This document shows, one piece after another, positions 13,418 to 24,849 of a stretch of DNA of 64,000 nucleotides. Under the pieces are notes generated by a model, which was given only the letters and a program-made list of their open reading frames with translations, did no database searches and was not told where the DNA came from. This stretch comes from Apium graveolens (taxonomy: Eukaryota; Streptophyta; Magnoliopsida; Apiales; Apiaceae). Where the stretch lies: positions 223,469,275 through 223,533,274 of the forward strand of contig NC_133649.1 of NCBI RefSeq assembly GCF_009905375.1, in the 5' to 3' direction. Position numbers and translations under genes: made by a program. The number at the start of each line of letters is the position of its first letter. The first letter of the stretch is position 1.

Positions 13418-13435
13418 TGGCGCCGCTGCCGGGGA
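13418..13435 (+). other. Primer-binding site, Athila type
   Basis: TGGCGCCGCTGCCGGGGA closely resembles the primer site of Athila/Calypso-type gypsy elements, usually assigned to tRNA-Asp. It lies six bases after the LTR end. Confidence 0.75.
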
Positions 13436-13552
13436 CATCGGTGTTAATTTTTAGTTTATGTGTTTGTCATCATCGGTCGTTAAAGTTCAGTGACTCGGAC
13501 ATTATTACTTACTTAATTCCTTATCATGTTTCAGGTACTCTAGCGAGCGTGT

Positions 13553-14344
13553 ATGCATACGCGTTCTCGGTCTCGTAAGAGAACACTGGATCAAGCTGAG
13601 GAAGAAGTTCTAGTAGAAAAGAAAGTTGAAGAAGAGATCTTAGTTGAGAAAGAAGAAGAAGTTCTTATTGCAATGGGAGAACCAGAAGCGAATCAAAAGG
13701 CTTTGATGGACAACTCTCAACCGAAGATCAATGATATTCAGTATGGCATTATTCGAACATCCATCTCGGCTAATACCTTTGAGATCAAGTCGAGCACGAT
13801 TCAGATGATACATAAATTAGTTCAGTTTGGGGGTTCTTCGACAGAAGACCCCAACATGCACATCAGAGATTTCATCGAGATTTGTGACACTTTCAAGTTC
13901 AATGGAGTTTCTGAAGATGCTATTAAGTTGAGACTTTTCCCATTCTCTCTGCGGGATAAAGCTAAGTGCTGGTTACATTCTCTACCACCAGGGTCTATCA
14001 CCAAATGGGAGGACCTTGCTCAAAAGTTCTTAACTAAATTATTTTCTATGGCGATGACAGCTGCAATCAAAAATGCACTTACTCAATTTGCTCAGCAATC
14101 TGGAGAATCTTTATGTGAGGCTTGGGATCCATATAAGGAGATGCTTAGGAAGTGTCCTCATCATGGGATGCCTGACCGGATGATCATTAACTGTTTCTAT
14201 AATGGATTGGGTGCTACTTCTAGACCCATGCTTGATGCAGCATCAGGAGGAGCCTTGTGGGATAAAAGCTACGATGAAGCTAATGACATTAGTGTTTTTT
14301 CTGAATTGCTTTTAAAATTCAATTTTAAGTGTACTCTAATATAG
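13553..14344 (+). pseudogene. gag: Athila-like Gag, truncated
   Basis: A 263-codon frame starts at ATG 13553 (MHTRSRSRKRTLDQ). It contains the retrotransposon Gag capsid domain: DPNMHIRDFIEICDTFK, LRLFPFSLRDKAKCWL, GSITKWEDLAQKFLTKLF, GESLCEAWDPYKEMLRKCPHHG, FYNGLGATSRPMLDAASGG. The order and motifs are those of Athila-group Gag. A normal Gag-Pol continues for thousands of bases. Here the Gag-like reading fails after KSYDEAND (about 14285) and runs into unrelated sequence. Protease, RT, RNase H and integrase are absent. The N-terminal half has no internal stop, so the truncation, rather than slow decay, is the main damage. Confidence 0.85.
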
Positions 14345-15385
14345 AAACCTTGTCGACTGTAGCGTTCCTATGTATCTGTGGATCTTGTTTAATTTTTTTC
14401 ATTATTAGAAAATATTGTAGGATCATTTTTTTTTGTTTTTACATGTTGTCTAATCGCAAATCCCTTTCACTTATTTTTTATTTAATAATAATTAGTGAAT
14501 GTCTAGTTCCCCATTTTGTTCCATCTTCTTTTCCATTCCATTTATCAAATTTAGTTTGTGTAATGTGGTTAATATACTGAACCTGCTTGTAGCTTATGTT
14601 GTCCTGACTCCTGAGTATGTTCTTAACCTGATTTTTTCCTCTTTTATTCTGTTTTCTTTTTACGGAGACCTTAGTGCACTAAAACCCTTCAATATCACAT
14701 ATTAGTTCTTAAGTACGGAGTCTTTAGATTCAACGAAAATCATATTTACTCCTATAAGTTCTCCAAATATAGTTGGTCAGATAATAACATTTAATTTAAA
14801 TTGATGATGAGAAGGATAGCTAAATCAGGTATTAGAATTTAGGTCTATTAACAAGGAACAAAATTGTTGTATGGAGATGATAATGTACACTTGAATATAT
14901 CAATATATGCAGGGTTAATGAAATGCAATTGTATATTACTTGCATTTATTGATTTATAGTTGGCCATTTTTTATATAAAAATTCTTCTACTAATAGTTTT
15001 TCGCTTTTTAAAATATTTATGATTTGTAGTTAAATGATCGTGCCAATGTCAAAGTTATATTGCAGAATAGGATGGTTCTGGTATACTTCAAAACCAGAGA
15101 AACCAACCGCTTGTAACCAGTATTGGTGTTGGCTTCTTACATAATAGGCTTGGCACTATCAGTATGTAGTGGCTACCGAATAAGGTTATTTGATAACTGA
15201 GGTCCCCAGAACCGTATTATTTATTTATTTATTTGTAATTTTTTTTTCAAATTTTAATTTTCTTTTACTTGTTCTGGTTATACTCTAATTACACTATATT
15301 TTTTACAAATTGTTGAATTATGTCAGATATCGTATTGTATGTCAATACCCTCTAATTCATATCATGACATAATCATTGATTTTAG
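14345..15385. other. Unassigned DNA, probably part of a CACTA element
   Basis: AT-rich sequence with no credible frame and no LTR match. It lies between the broken Athila gag and the GCN1-like exon. A splice-acceptor-like TTTTAG closes it at 15385, so its right part may be intron sequence captured with the exon. I see nothing else in it. Confidence 0.4.
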
Positions 15386-15564
15386 GTAGCTCAAACTTCA
15401 GGAAAAGCACTTCTTGTGGATGGTAGTGATGATAAAGGGTTTTAGTACAGAAGCACATGGATATGCTATTATCTATTATCAAGGTACTTAGAAAGGATGA
15501 GCGTGACAAGGTGTTGGCTGCATTATATATGGTGTGAACTCGTGTCAGTTTGAGTCTACACCAG
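15386..15564 (+). pseudogene. Captured exon fragment resembling GCN1/ILITYHIA
   Basis: Across three frames this 179-base stretch reads SGKALLVDGSDDKG, then TEAHGYAII, then VLRKDERDKVLAALYMV and TRVSLSLHQ. These resemble, in order, a conserved stretch of the HEAT-repeat protein GCN1 (ILITYHIA in Arabidopsis), the ribosome-associated activator of the eIF2-alpha kinase GCN2. Exon structure is kept: TTTTAG precedes it and CAG|GTATAT follows it, both plausible intron borders. Two frame changes and two stops (TAG near 15439, TGA near 15535) make it a pseudogene. It lies upstream of a CACTA right end (16980), which suggests capture by a Pack-CACTA-type element. The family call rests on memory of conserved residues, not on a search. 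Confidence 0.7.
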
Positions 15565-16619
15565 GTATATGTGTTACAGTTTCTTTTGTTGATCATGTAA
15601 TTTGAAACATTTTAAATGCATGCTTTGTTTCTGAGAGGCGGCAAGTCTGCAGCTCCTTTCTAAAAATGGAGATTTGTCCCTCCTTTTATGACACTCTGAT
15701 TCTCAGCTCTTTTCTCCATTTCTGTTTAAACTTATCTGGCTTTAGAAATTTGTCATTTGTGGATCTATATTAGGTTGTATTTTCTACTTTTACGACTTCC
15801 TATAGAGTTTAGTTTAGGCAATGTATTCAACAAATATAATCAAATACAGAAAAGTAATCAATGACTTTGCTTTCATAAATGTTTTTAATAGATATTGTTG
15901 GACACATGTGTATAGACTCAAAAATTCCTAAATTGGCAACTCATGTTATCGACGGATTGTGATAATCACGGTGACGACGTAGATTATCCTTAGGCTGAAA
16001 GTACATCAATGAAGTTGAGTATAAACCTCAAATTAATTCTATATATGTTTGGTATATCCATGTTATAGAAATTAAGTTGCATGATTTTCTGAATTTTTGA
16101 GGACTACTAGATTTATATAATTTAGTTTCATGACGATCAAGTTTATTTACATTTAATTATTATTTTCCCTAATTATACTTATTTTTAATTATGTACTTTG
16201 CCTATTTCTTATATTCTGCAATGTTTTGCTCTATTTCATTGATTAAGCTGTCTTCCTTTTTATTTGAAGTTAACTTCTGCATTTCAATATTGTTCAGGAT
16301 TGATCGATTTATTGGAAAATTGAGTTTCATGTTTGCTGATGGCTGCTAAATGGATTTTTATCTTGCTATAATGGAGTTAAAATTTTGGTGGTGGCCCTTT
16401 AGTTTTTAGTCGCAGGTTGTTATTTAGCTCTTGGTTATTTTCATTTTATATATCAAGTGTAACAGTACCAAATTAATGTTAAATGATTGGATGTTGAACG
16501 AATGAGAATTTTTATTGTAATTGTAATTTTAATTTTAATTTTCTTGTTAATCTTTAGGTACCTTTTAAATGTATTGTTAGCAGGTAGCAGGTATGGCTAA
16601 TTTTTTCTAAACGCATGAA
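15565..16619. other. Unassigned DNA after the captured exon
   Basis: AT-rich, T-run-rich sequence with intron-like composition. I recognise no next GCN1 exon and no transposase. It may be captured intron or CACTA interior. Confidence 0.35.
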
Positions 16620-16980
16620 CAATCTGTGACATAACAGGTGCATAAAATATAGTATAAAACATGTTATATATGTTTGTTGTTGAACAGGTGACGTAATATA
16701 ATAATTTTATGAGGCTGTTATGCATCATATGCGTCTGTTCCAAAAGGACGCATGAAACTTTATGCGTCTACTAACTGTAAACAGTCACATAAAAGATATA
16801 TTTATGCGTCTGTCCAACACTTTTTACGGCTATTGTCAACAGACATTTAGCAATTATACGGGTCTGTTCAAACCAGACACATATATCTCAGAGCTGATAC
16901 GTCTCCTCCATATGCGTCGGTTAAAACCAGACACATATGACCTTTTTCAACAGACGTGTATGATACTTTTTGTACTAGTG
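16620..16980 (+). mobile_element. CACTA transposon right end with subterminal repeats
   Basis: The segment ends CTTTTTGTACTAGTG at 16980, inverse of a CACTAGTACAAAAAG terminus. Before it are many copies of ATGCGTCTGTT and its inverse AACAGACGCAT-like forms (16727, 16761, 16803, 16912, and others), which is the usual subterminal repeat pattern of CACTA elements. The next bases, TTC (16981-16983), fit the TTC at the equivalent site of the 5' LTR (12871) and may be half of a 3-bp target duplication. No matching left terminus is visible, so the left end was probably deleted along with Athila pol and part of the LTR. Confidence 0.65.
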
Positions 16981-17521
16981 TTCGTAAGTAATTTTAACCA
17001 TCTTACTTTCCCTATATAATCACGATAGAAAACTTGTGCATTAAACTGTTATGTTGTCAAATTCTATAGACATATAGGGTCTCAATATAATTTGTGTCTA
17101 TTCAGCTTCCATCTCTTTTGTGGATGTCTGGTAGTATGGTATTCATACAACGAAAGTTAGCGTTTATCAGTTTCGTGTTATCTGATTAGTGTCATCACCA
17201 TTATATGCTAAGGTTAAGGATGAAAAGGTTATTGAATGAAGTATTTAATGAAGTTAGAATCCCATATTTGTGTTATATATTATTCAAATCTCTTTAATCT
17301 CCTAGTTTATGTTCTTTAGTATAATTTCTTAGTTAATCTTAGTTAAACAACCTCAATTTGTTATTCGTCTTAACATTGGATAATAACCATTCTAGTGTTG
17401 CATAAATACATTGATTGAAATTAACCTAAACCTATCCCTGTGGGAACGAACTAGAATTTATTCTATATTACTTGTGATCGTGTATACTTGCGTGAATATT
17501 AGCGCGTGTTTAGCCCTAATA
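16981..17521 (+). mobile_element. 3' LTR remnant of the Athila-like element
   Basis: 541 bases align end to end with 12871-13411 of the 5' LTR, with scattered substitutions. The first 878 bases of the LTR are missing and CACTA DNA abuts directly. The terminal CA of the LTR reads TA here (CCCTAATA against CCTTAACA), a C-to-T change. Confidence 0.85.
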
Positions 17522-17526
17522 GTATC
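17522..17526. repeat. Target-site duplication GTATC, right copy
   Basis: Matches 11988-11992. Confidence 0.85.
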
Positions 17527-18927
17527 CCTTTGAGATACAGGTTCTTGTGTGCTTTATCCAGGTAAAAGACCTTTCCCTTGTAGCCTCTTGACAATTTCTT
17601 CAACTTGCACATGAGAAATCTTCCGATCTCTCTTGGTTTTCTGCTTCACAGGAGAATCAGACAAATTCACAGGTGCATCAGGATTAGATTGAAAATCAGG
17701 ATTTGGTGTAAATGCCCCCTGTGTCTCCTCATCAATTTCATGTTTGATCTTGAGCAAGTTCTGATTATAATATATTTTGACCAATTTCCTTTTCTTTGGG
17801 CTTGTACCACCATCAGGATTTTCAGCACTATGAACAACATCAGTAGTTGTGCCCTCTTCAATTGGTAGTACAACTGGTCTTGGAGAAGAATCAGATGAAA
17901 GGTTTGGAAATTTAGAATATAAGGTATCATTGTCCTCATATGAATCTTATTCTAATCCAGCAAGCACAAGTTTCCTTTTAACAGATTCTGAAGGTTTAGA
18001 AGAATGAGGAACTTGTGTTGCTTCAACTTTTGACTTTGATACATTAGAATTTGTAGCCCTCTGAGCCAATTCTCTCTTTCTTTATACAAAAGGTGTCGAG
18101 GTGACTTCTGTTTCGATTTAAGGAAAGAAAAATGAGCATTGTGGTCAAGAAAAGGATTGGATGTGTCCTGTTTCATAGTGTCAGATTTTTTAAAAAAAAA
18201 TTATTTAGGTATTTTGTAAGACAAAAACACCCAAGTAAGATATTTTTCATGAGATTAGCATTAAACCTTTCCTCAATCATTTCTGTGACACCAGTTGCTC
18301 CTTCATATTTTGTATCTGTTCTTCTATTGTCATAATAACTCAAGTAGAAATCAATTTCACATGTATTATTGAAATCTTCATATTTAATCATGCATTGCAT
18401 AACAAAAGATGAACAGTCACAATTTATAAAGCGCTTAAGAATAGAGGGACAATTAAGCATGCATCATACTTCTAAGAGACATTAAGAAAGATATTTTCAT
18501 TCATAATAGAAGATGAGTACAAAATAGAATCATAAAATAGTCCTAACTTCTAAAAGATAGAATCTATTCCTAGAAACCATTCTGTCTTCAGCTTCTTTGC
18601 AGCCTCATGTTTCTTCATAGCTCCACGATGATAAATTTGTGAGATGGAGGATGTAAAAGAAATTATATTCTCTTACAATTCTAGAGTTTGAAGACGACGC
18701 TGTTCAGCCTCTTCTTCCATGTGTTCTTCTTCCATTGTGGTCTCCAGTTGGCAAAACTAGAGATCCGTCTGTTGCTCAAAAGAAAGATCATCATATACTG
18801 ACATTGTAACGTCATGAGGATAATATATTTGTTGGTTGATTTGGACTTGAAGTATGACCCTCTACCATGATGTGAGCAGGGTAGTAAACTCCTCCGTGAG
18901 AGCGAGTAAAAACTGATCTTGATTCAT
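17527..18927 (-). pseudogene. Element C: aORF downstream of pol, N-terminal half
   Basis: Reading leftward from ATG 18927 the frame starts MNQDQFLLALTEEFTTLL and soon meets a stop. A segment at 18460-18170 (KRFINCDCSSFVMQCMIKYE) and a Lys/Pro-rich linker follow. Then 17784-17554 reads KIKHEIDEETQGAF, DSPVKQKTKRDRKISHVQ and EEIVKRLQGKGLLPG. The linker matches element D at 21840-22000 (PRPKKIKLVKTYF against SPKKRKLVKIYY). It is interrupted at 17527 by the Athila-like insertion and continues at 11987. Stops and frameshifts are common. A TATA box lies 74 bases before the ATG, and no pol frame is seen to its right. Confidence 0.65.
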
Positions 18928-19000
18928 ATTTTCGGGTTTGAGAAGAAGATGAGAAGTTGTGTTTAGAGTAGAGTGGATGATTTGTGAGATGAATTGCATG

Positions 19001-19010
19001 TTTATATAGA
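19001..19010 (-). promoter_or_regulatory. TATA box upstream of the element C aORF
   Basis: On the minus strand CTATATAAAC is followed by a CT/CA-rich, ATG-poor leader and then the aORF ATG at 18927. This looks like a plant core promoter with 5' UTR, and element F has an equivalent at 58682. Confidence 0.5.
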
Positions 19011-19332
19011 CGAGAAAGGAGGAATGGAAGAGACTCTTTGTTAACCGTGTAACAATTACTACTGTAATAATTACTACCGCATGCATAATCTTACGTGTAT
19101 CTAGGAAAAAAGCAAAGTCTCTTTATTAAATTGCTCTTCCCAATATTAAACAGATTCTTCAATCGTTTTTACAGATATACACTTCATTAGTTACCACAAG
19201 TAAGCAATTAATAATTACTTACCCACTTACTCACTGCTTATTTCAAATACTGATTAAATATTTATTTTGAATAAATTCAAAATATTATCAGAATATAATA
19301 GTGAATCAAGGTTTGGCCATTATCAGTATTTT

Positions 19333-19508
19333 TTATCGTAGGGAACCCGAAACCGCTACCATTTGGGTGCGCACTGGGTAAATCCCACGGGCTCACGCAA
19401 TATCCTGGAAACCATATGAACGAAGGTAAACCGCATTTAAGGGATAAGCTCTGGCTCAGGTAGCATAATCATAAATTCTCCTCCCGTGGGATTCGAACCT
19501 GTGACCAT
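19333..19508 (-). mobile_element. 5'-truncated SINE with 11-bp target duplication
   Basis: The 176-base insert is bracketed by ATCAGTATTTT at 19322-19332 and 19509-19519. On the minus strand it starts ATGGTCACAGGTTCGAATCC. The GGTTCGAATCC at 19499-19489 fits the RNA polymerase III B-box of tRNA-derived SINEs. No A-box precedes it, so it is 5'-truncated. Its minus-strand 3' end runs into the target copy through TACGATAA. Confidence 0.7.
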
Positions 19509-19519
19509 ATCAGTATTTT

Positions 19520-20879
19520 ATTAATTTTTTTATCATCTTGTCGAAGCTACTCTCTCTTTACAGTGAAAATTATAGCATACACTTGACGGAACCCGGTATC
19601 AGGCCCCGAATGTACATACTCAGGTTATGGTGCTTACAAAACATGATATGTCCCATCTAAAGTTCTGATGGTTGCTTAATAAGGAATGAGTAGTACTGCC
19701 AGTACTGTACTGGAATGTAGGCAAGGCCAGTCACGTTGTCACTTCGGTTCATTATGGGTGTTTGGAGACACTACAAAAAGAAAATAACTTTCCTAGGTTT
19801 GGTCTCTCCCTCTCTCCTGTAGATTGTTCACTATTCCATGTTTTGCACTCCATCTGATCATTTTATATTAAGAGTTAATCAGCGATCTTGATGTTCGTAG
19901 CTAGGCACCTAAGGTTTCGTTAAGCAATAGGCACCGAGTTGAACAAATTAGTTTCTGCTTAGTTCATAAATATAGACACATTCACTTGTGAATTGTGATC
20001 ATGTCTTTCCGGCTGTAGTGCTGTGTCAAGATTAAGTCATCTTTACCTTATTCTTCTAGCCAAGGCAGAGAGCATCATCAAATATTTTACTATCAATTGT
20101 CAACTTTTTTAATATATCATGCACCATATGCTTGTCCCTTGTAAATTATAAAATTCAATAACCAGCTAGCTTACAAATGTGCTCTTTATAAATCATTATT
20201 ACCTCCAGTCATACATTGTAAATCCACATATATCCTATTTTAGAGGGAATAAAACATCAATTATAATTTTTTAACACAGAGTTAAGAATAGTTCGATGAT
20301 TCACAACCTTATTTTTTAGGACAATTAATAATTTTGTTATTGGTTGTCATGTTATGTTAGATTGAATTGATTGACTTATCTTGTATTCTTAATCAGGGCA
20401 CTACAGATCATTCATGGACGTGTAATGACAGCCACTTCCCCATAATTATATTATATAAGTCTTCTTAATAGCAGGTTAGATTCATTCAACTAATTGTTAA
20501 ACTATCAACTCTTAATTTTACTTGTCCACCCAAATAACCTTAAATAAATGCTGTAAATTTCAACAATTACTAAACAATTTCATTATAGAAGAAACCGCAA
20601 CATTCTGTTTGGTGTTATTTAAGTATCAACTATTTGGTGCAACATTCCAGACATAAAGGATTAATTCTGTGGATGTTTTTAAAAGTGTGTACACCCTTTC
20701 TATTTATACGTAGTCATGGCTAATATATAAAGAATCGAGCTTCAATTTTTAAGCTAACTAGATAAATCAATTTTCTATCTTGAGGTATTACCTAAATTAA
20801 AGTATATAATTCGCTTACATAATATTTTTGTATAACAAGTACATTTCTTTGTACAAAATCACGTGGGAGTGTTTAATGA
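19520..20879. other. Unassigned AT-rich DNA
   Basis: I find no credible frame, LTR or terminal repeat. The right part may be interior of the CACTA element ending at 21678. The left part may be the remaining pol-aORF spacer of element C. Confidence 0.3.
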
Positions 20880-21678
20880 TAGTTAATAATCATACGTGAC
20901 GGAGCTTACATTAAAAATGCGGAAAAATTTAGGAGAATATTAGAAAGTTGGCCGAGAAAAATCCTGAACTGAAGGTTGACTTTGAAGATTGAAACTCCGG
21001 TGGAGATGGCAACTCCAGTAGAGATGATAGTATTGATGGAAACTTTTGAGATGTTAGAAACTTTGTTTATTTGGTTTAGTTAGAACCAGTTGTTGCTTTT
21101 GGACAGAATTTGGAACTTTTTATGTTGGGTTGCTTGGAACTTTGTATTTGTCAGATGAAATTGTACTTTGGTTAAAATTTCTCAAGTTAAATATGTATTC
21201 AAGTTTTAATATTGCAAGTAGATTTAGATTGTTACAATTAATACAAAAGTGTTACAATATATACATGAGTGTTTAAAAAAGGAAGTGTTACAATAGGCTA
21301 TAAAAATGTTATCAAAAGAATTTTACGATTTTACAATATTGTGTTACAATATCAAATAAGTTGTTGCAAAAGAGTTCATTGTAACATTTTTTTCGGTGTT
21401 ACTAAAGGTTTAGTTTTGTTGCAGTAGAACTGCGGTTACACCTACATGGTGTTACCATATAACAGAAAGTGTCATCATAGGGTATCTATTGTCACACTTT
21501 TACAGATGTTACTAAAATTCAAAAAGGGTTACCTTATACCCCTATTGTAGCAGGGGCATATCCAACACCCATAAATTTTGAAAAAGTGTAACCATAGCCT
21601 AATTTTGTGCTTTAGGTAATACTTTTTGATCATTTTAACACTTATTTTTGGTGTTGCTATAGGCTAGATATGGTGTAG
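20880..21678 (+). mobile_element. CACTA transposon right end (second copy of the family)
   Basis: The segment ends GATATGGTGTAGTG at 21678, with the same TATGGTGTAGTG terminus as 700-711. Its last 450 bases carry repeated GTTACAATA/GTGTTAC motifs in both orientations (21231, 21251, 21287, 21341, 21450), a typical subterminal array. Element D aORF sequence starts just after. The left terminus is not identified, so the 20880 boundary is only where the repeat-rich end becomes plausible. Confidence 0.55.
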
Positions 21679-21681
21679 TGA

Positions 21682-24441
21682 ACATGCCTCTCATTATTCT
21701 AAACAACTTCTAGAATCCAAAACGAGAAGTTATGTTATTGCTGAGTCAGAATTAGATGATGAGGACAATGCTCCCTTATCATCAAAATTTCAGAAATTGA
21801 AAACTGATTTTGCTCAAGCACCAGTTATTTTACCAACTGAACAGGGCACATCAACTACTGATGCTGCTAGCCCTAGACCAAAGAAAATAAAACTGGTTAA
21901 GACCTATTTTATTAAACAAGCATTAAAGATCAAGAAAGAAATTGTTGAGGAAGGTCTAGATGCAGATACTCAAAGAACCTCTAAAAGTTATAAGGATGGT
22001 AATACTACAGTTGTTCTAGTTTCAATTTCTGACTCACCAATAAAGTTTGATCCAAATGTGAGGAAATATTTGCTACTTCTGAGCAAGTGCAAAGAATTAT
22101 GGCTGATATTCCGCAGAAGGAAGCTCAAGAAACAGCTGATGAAAGAGATTTATCCTCTAGAATCTATATTTAAAGAGGTCTAATCCCACAAGAACTTTCA
22201 TCTCCTCATGGTGAAGCAGCTACTATAGGCTCTGTCCCACAAGAACCTGCATCTCAAAGGGATGTAGAAGACACAACAAATCATGATCCAATAGCCATCC
22301 AAACTATTTAGGAAAGGCATGATGCTGAGATTACCAAGCTGACAGATGAAGTCTCAAAAGTAAAAAAGCTTCTGCAAGACAATTGAGTTTCATTATAAAA
22401 AGAATTCAGGTAGTGTGCATCTCAGCAAAGCACATGATGATGATTCAGATGCAGAAGAGGGGAGTCCATAAGAATCTGAATCTCAAAGGGATTTAGCAAC
22501 TCCAATACCTCAAGCCATACAAAGTACACTACCTCAAAGTGGTAGTGAAGGCTTATCTCCTGATGCTACCAATCTAGCTTTGGATTTGGAAGGAAGGGTG
22601 CATCCCACTCTAATATCCACTAAAGGTCTTTCAGTTCCACTTTTGGATGCACTTCCTCTATAAGAGGATGATATGTCTATAACACAAGGTATAAATACTA
22701 ACTCTTCTTTCAATTTAAATACTGATACTATTTTGTCAGCATTTATTTTTCACTCTTATATTGATGGTATGATCATGGATAGTGCTCCACAAGAGAGTAT
22801 CCCTATTCATATGACCTCAGACATCTCTTCTCAGCCACCTCTTATTTCTGTAGGACATGAATATCTGATCTTTTCTAGTGGAATGAGGGAAAATATTTAA
22901 AGAAAAATAGAAATACAGAGCGACAGGCTCCTAAGCTGGAAAAAGGAGAGGTAGATGAGAGTCAAGATTTAGCTAATCCTTGTAAGGAAACTGTGACTCT
23001 TAAAAGTCATGAGATGAGTGGTGTGAGAAGTAGTGAGAGTACTTTAAAAGAATATAGAGATTTAAGTGTTTCATTTTCTTCTCTTGTAGGTGCTCAGAGT
23101 ATCAAAGATATTGTTGTCGGTGAACATCCTGTAGTCCCTCAGTCAAACTCTGATGCACCAAGTGCTCAAACTGATATTTCCCCTCCAGGTATAAACTCTG
23201 ATATTTTACTATAGTCCACTCATATATCCACTTTTAACATTGTTGTAATCCCTGTGACTGCTGAAGCTAAAGTTGCAGAACAGTCCATTCCAAAAGCTGA
23301 TATTCCAGTGTTTAAACTCATTCCTGAGTCTACTGTTCATTATACTGGAACTGAGGGCTTGGAGTTAGATAAAGAGGTTCTCATTCCAATGCTTAACAAT
23401 CCTGAGGGAATTGAGGTAAATTTGATCGATGATAAACTCTGATGCTGAAGGTAAAGTAGCACAGAAGTTCAAAGAGCCAATTGCTGATGATGAAGCTTCT
23501 AATCACTCTGGTTCTGATGATGATGATGATGAAGATGACATTGATCCCTCTAAGATCAATATTTTTTATATCTTGATGAAGATCTTAATTAAATCATCTT
23601 TCCAGATGACATGCATGAGAGAGAGAGAAAAAGAAGCAAATGGATGAAAGAGTTGCTGAGATGTCTCAACTGTATTTAGTAGAGGAATGGATTTCTAAGT
23701 GGAAGGATCCTAATTATCCTATCACTGTTAATCATGCTTTACCGCACCTGCAAATAGCTGAGAGACAAATCACATATCCAAATATCTTAACTCATCTCAA
23801 AGCCTCTTCTCTCATGGTAAAGTCAATTCATTCGAAGCAAGTATTTATGAAAACTCTGAAGGTGAAGAGAAGAAAAACAACTTTGTTCTCAAGGATCTTA
23901 AAATTACAGCTTTTGATTTTGAGGTAAGTAGAAGATTGTTTGAAAGAGAAAATCCTAGAGTTGACCTTGAGCAAGTCAGACTGATGGAGGAAGAATTTGC
24001 TATGTTGAAATCTCAAATAGCAAACACTGAAACCGTTCCTCAAATTGAAGATATTCCTAGAAAACAGACTAGTCAAAGACCTAAAGAAAAGGGAATAGTC
24101 ATCAAGTAAATCAACACAATTGCAAATGTTAAAAGGCCTAATAATAGGTCTAAAGCTATATTAAATGCTGATAAGATGTATAAGGGGAAGGAGAAAGTTA
24201 TAGAAAAATCAGCAGTTTCAAAATCTCAAATACAGATAGATTCAGTCTATACAGTAGGTCAAGATCATGATGATGCTGATGAAGATAAAATTTTTAAAGA
24301 AGAAGCTAATCAGGTTTATAAGAAAAGAAAAGTCATTACTGCATCTGATTGGGCTGAAAAGCTGAAAATCACTTCAACCACAGACTCTGCTCAAGTTGAA
24401 GAGGTAAATACTGATACTTAACCGGTCTTAACCACTAATAC
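21682..24441 (+). pseudogene. Element D: aORF, N-terminal and middle part
   Basis: The frame begins within the ORF (DDEDNAPLSSKFQKLKTDF, matching E near 27640-27690), then a Lys-rich segment PRPKKIKLVKTYF, long Ser/Pro/acidic linkers, an acidic run of about nine Asp/Glu at 23515-23545, EEWISKWKDPNYPITVNHAL near 23690-23750, and LTHLKASSLMVKSIHS near 23790-23835. The acidic-then-helical order is the same as in C and F. Many stops (for example 22181, 22898, 23212) and frame shifts kill it. The start is lost at the CACTA border (21678). It is interrupted at 24441 by solo LTR G and continues at 25475. Confidence 0.7.
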
Positions 24442-24516
24442 TGTTAGGAATATGTTGTGTACTTGATAGTAACTTGAAAAAAACACTTAGTAGATTTTAG
24501 TTAAGTGATTTTGTAG

Positions 24517-24553
24517 CTTTCAACGGATGATCATTTTCAACATTCGTTGAAAG
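24517..24553 (+). repeat. Hairpin in solo LTR G
   Basis: CTTTCAACGGAT at 24517-24528 pairs with ATTCGTTGAAAG at 24542-24553, 11 of 12 Watson-Crick with one G-U-type pair and a 13-base loop. It occupies the place of the 28310-28340 hairpin in the F LTR. Confidence 0.65.
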
Positions 24554-24745
24554 AGTAGCTTATGTAACAATAAGACTATTAGCACATTTCTGCATACTTG
24601 GATAGCTTAGTGAACTAGATGTTATAGATTGTCCAAGTTATGTTAACTACTAGATTGATATGCAAGATAGGATGGTTAATTGTATATATTAGATGCCCTG
24701 TAATCTTGTGTAAATGAAGTAAAATTAACTATCAAGAAGACAGTC

Positions 24746-24849
24746 TCAACAGATGATTTACAAAGCTTCAATGGATGATCAACCTGAGTTTCAATGGATG
24801 ATCAGACAAAGTTCCAACGGATGATCAATCTAAGTTCCAACAGATGTTC
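24746..24849 (+). repeat. Five direct copies of YCAAYRGATGATC, 22-23 bp apart
   Basis: Copies start at 24746, 24768, 24791, 24814 and 24837. They are the G-type version (CAACGGATGATC) of the repeated CGACGGATGATC block in the F LTR. Confidence 0.7.

Noticed and set aside
14345..16619. A complete captured gene around the GCN1-like exon
   Set aside because: Only one exon-sized match is visible. No neighbouring exon or open frame could be supported by eye.
19769..21678. CACTACAAAAAGAAAA at 19769 as the left end of the CACTA element ending at 21678
   Set aside because: Only CACTACA matches the right terminus (CACTACACCATA), and the flanking triplets AGA and AAC differ, so the ends do not pair convincingly.
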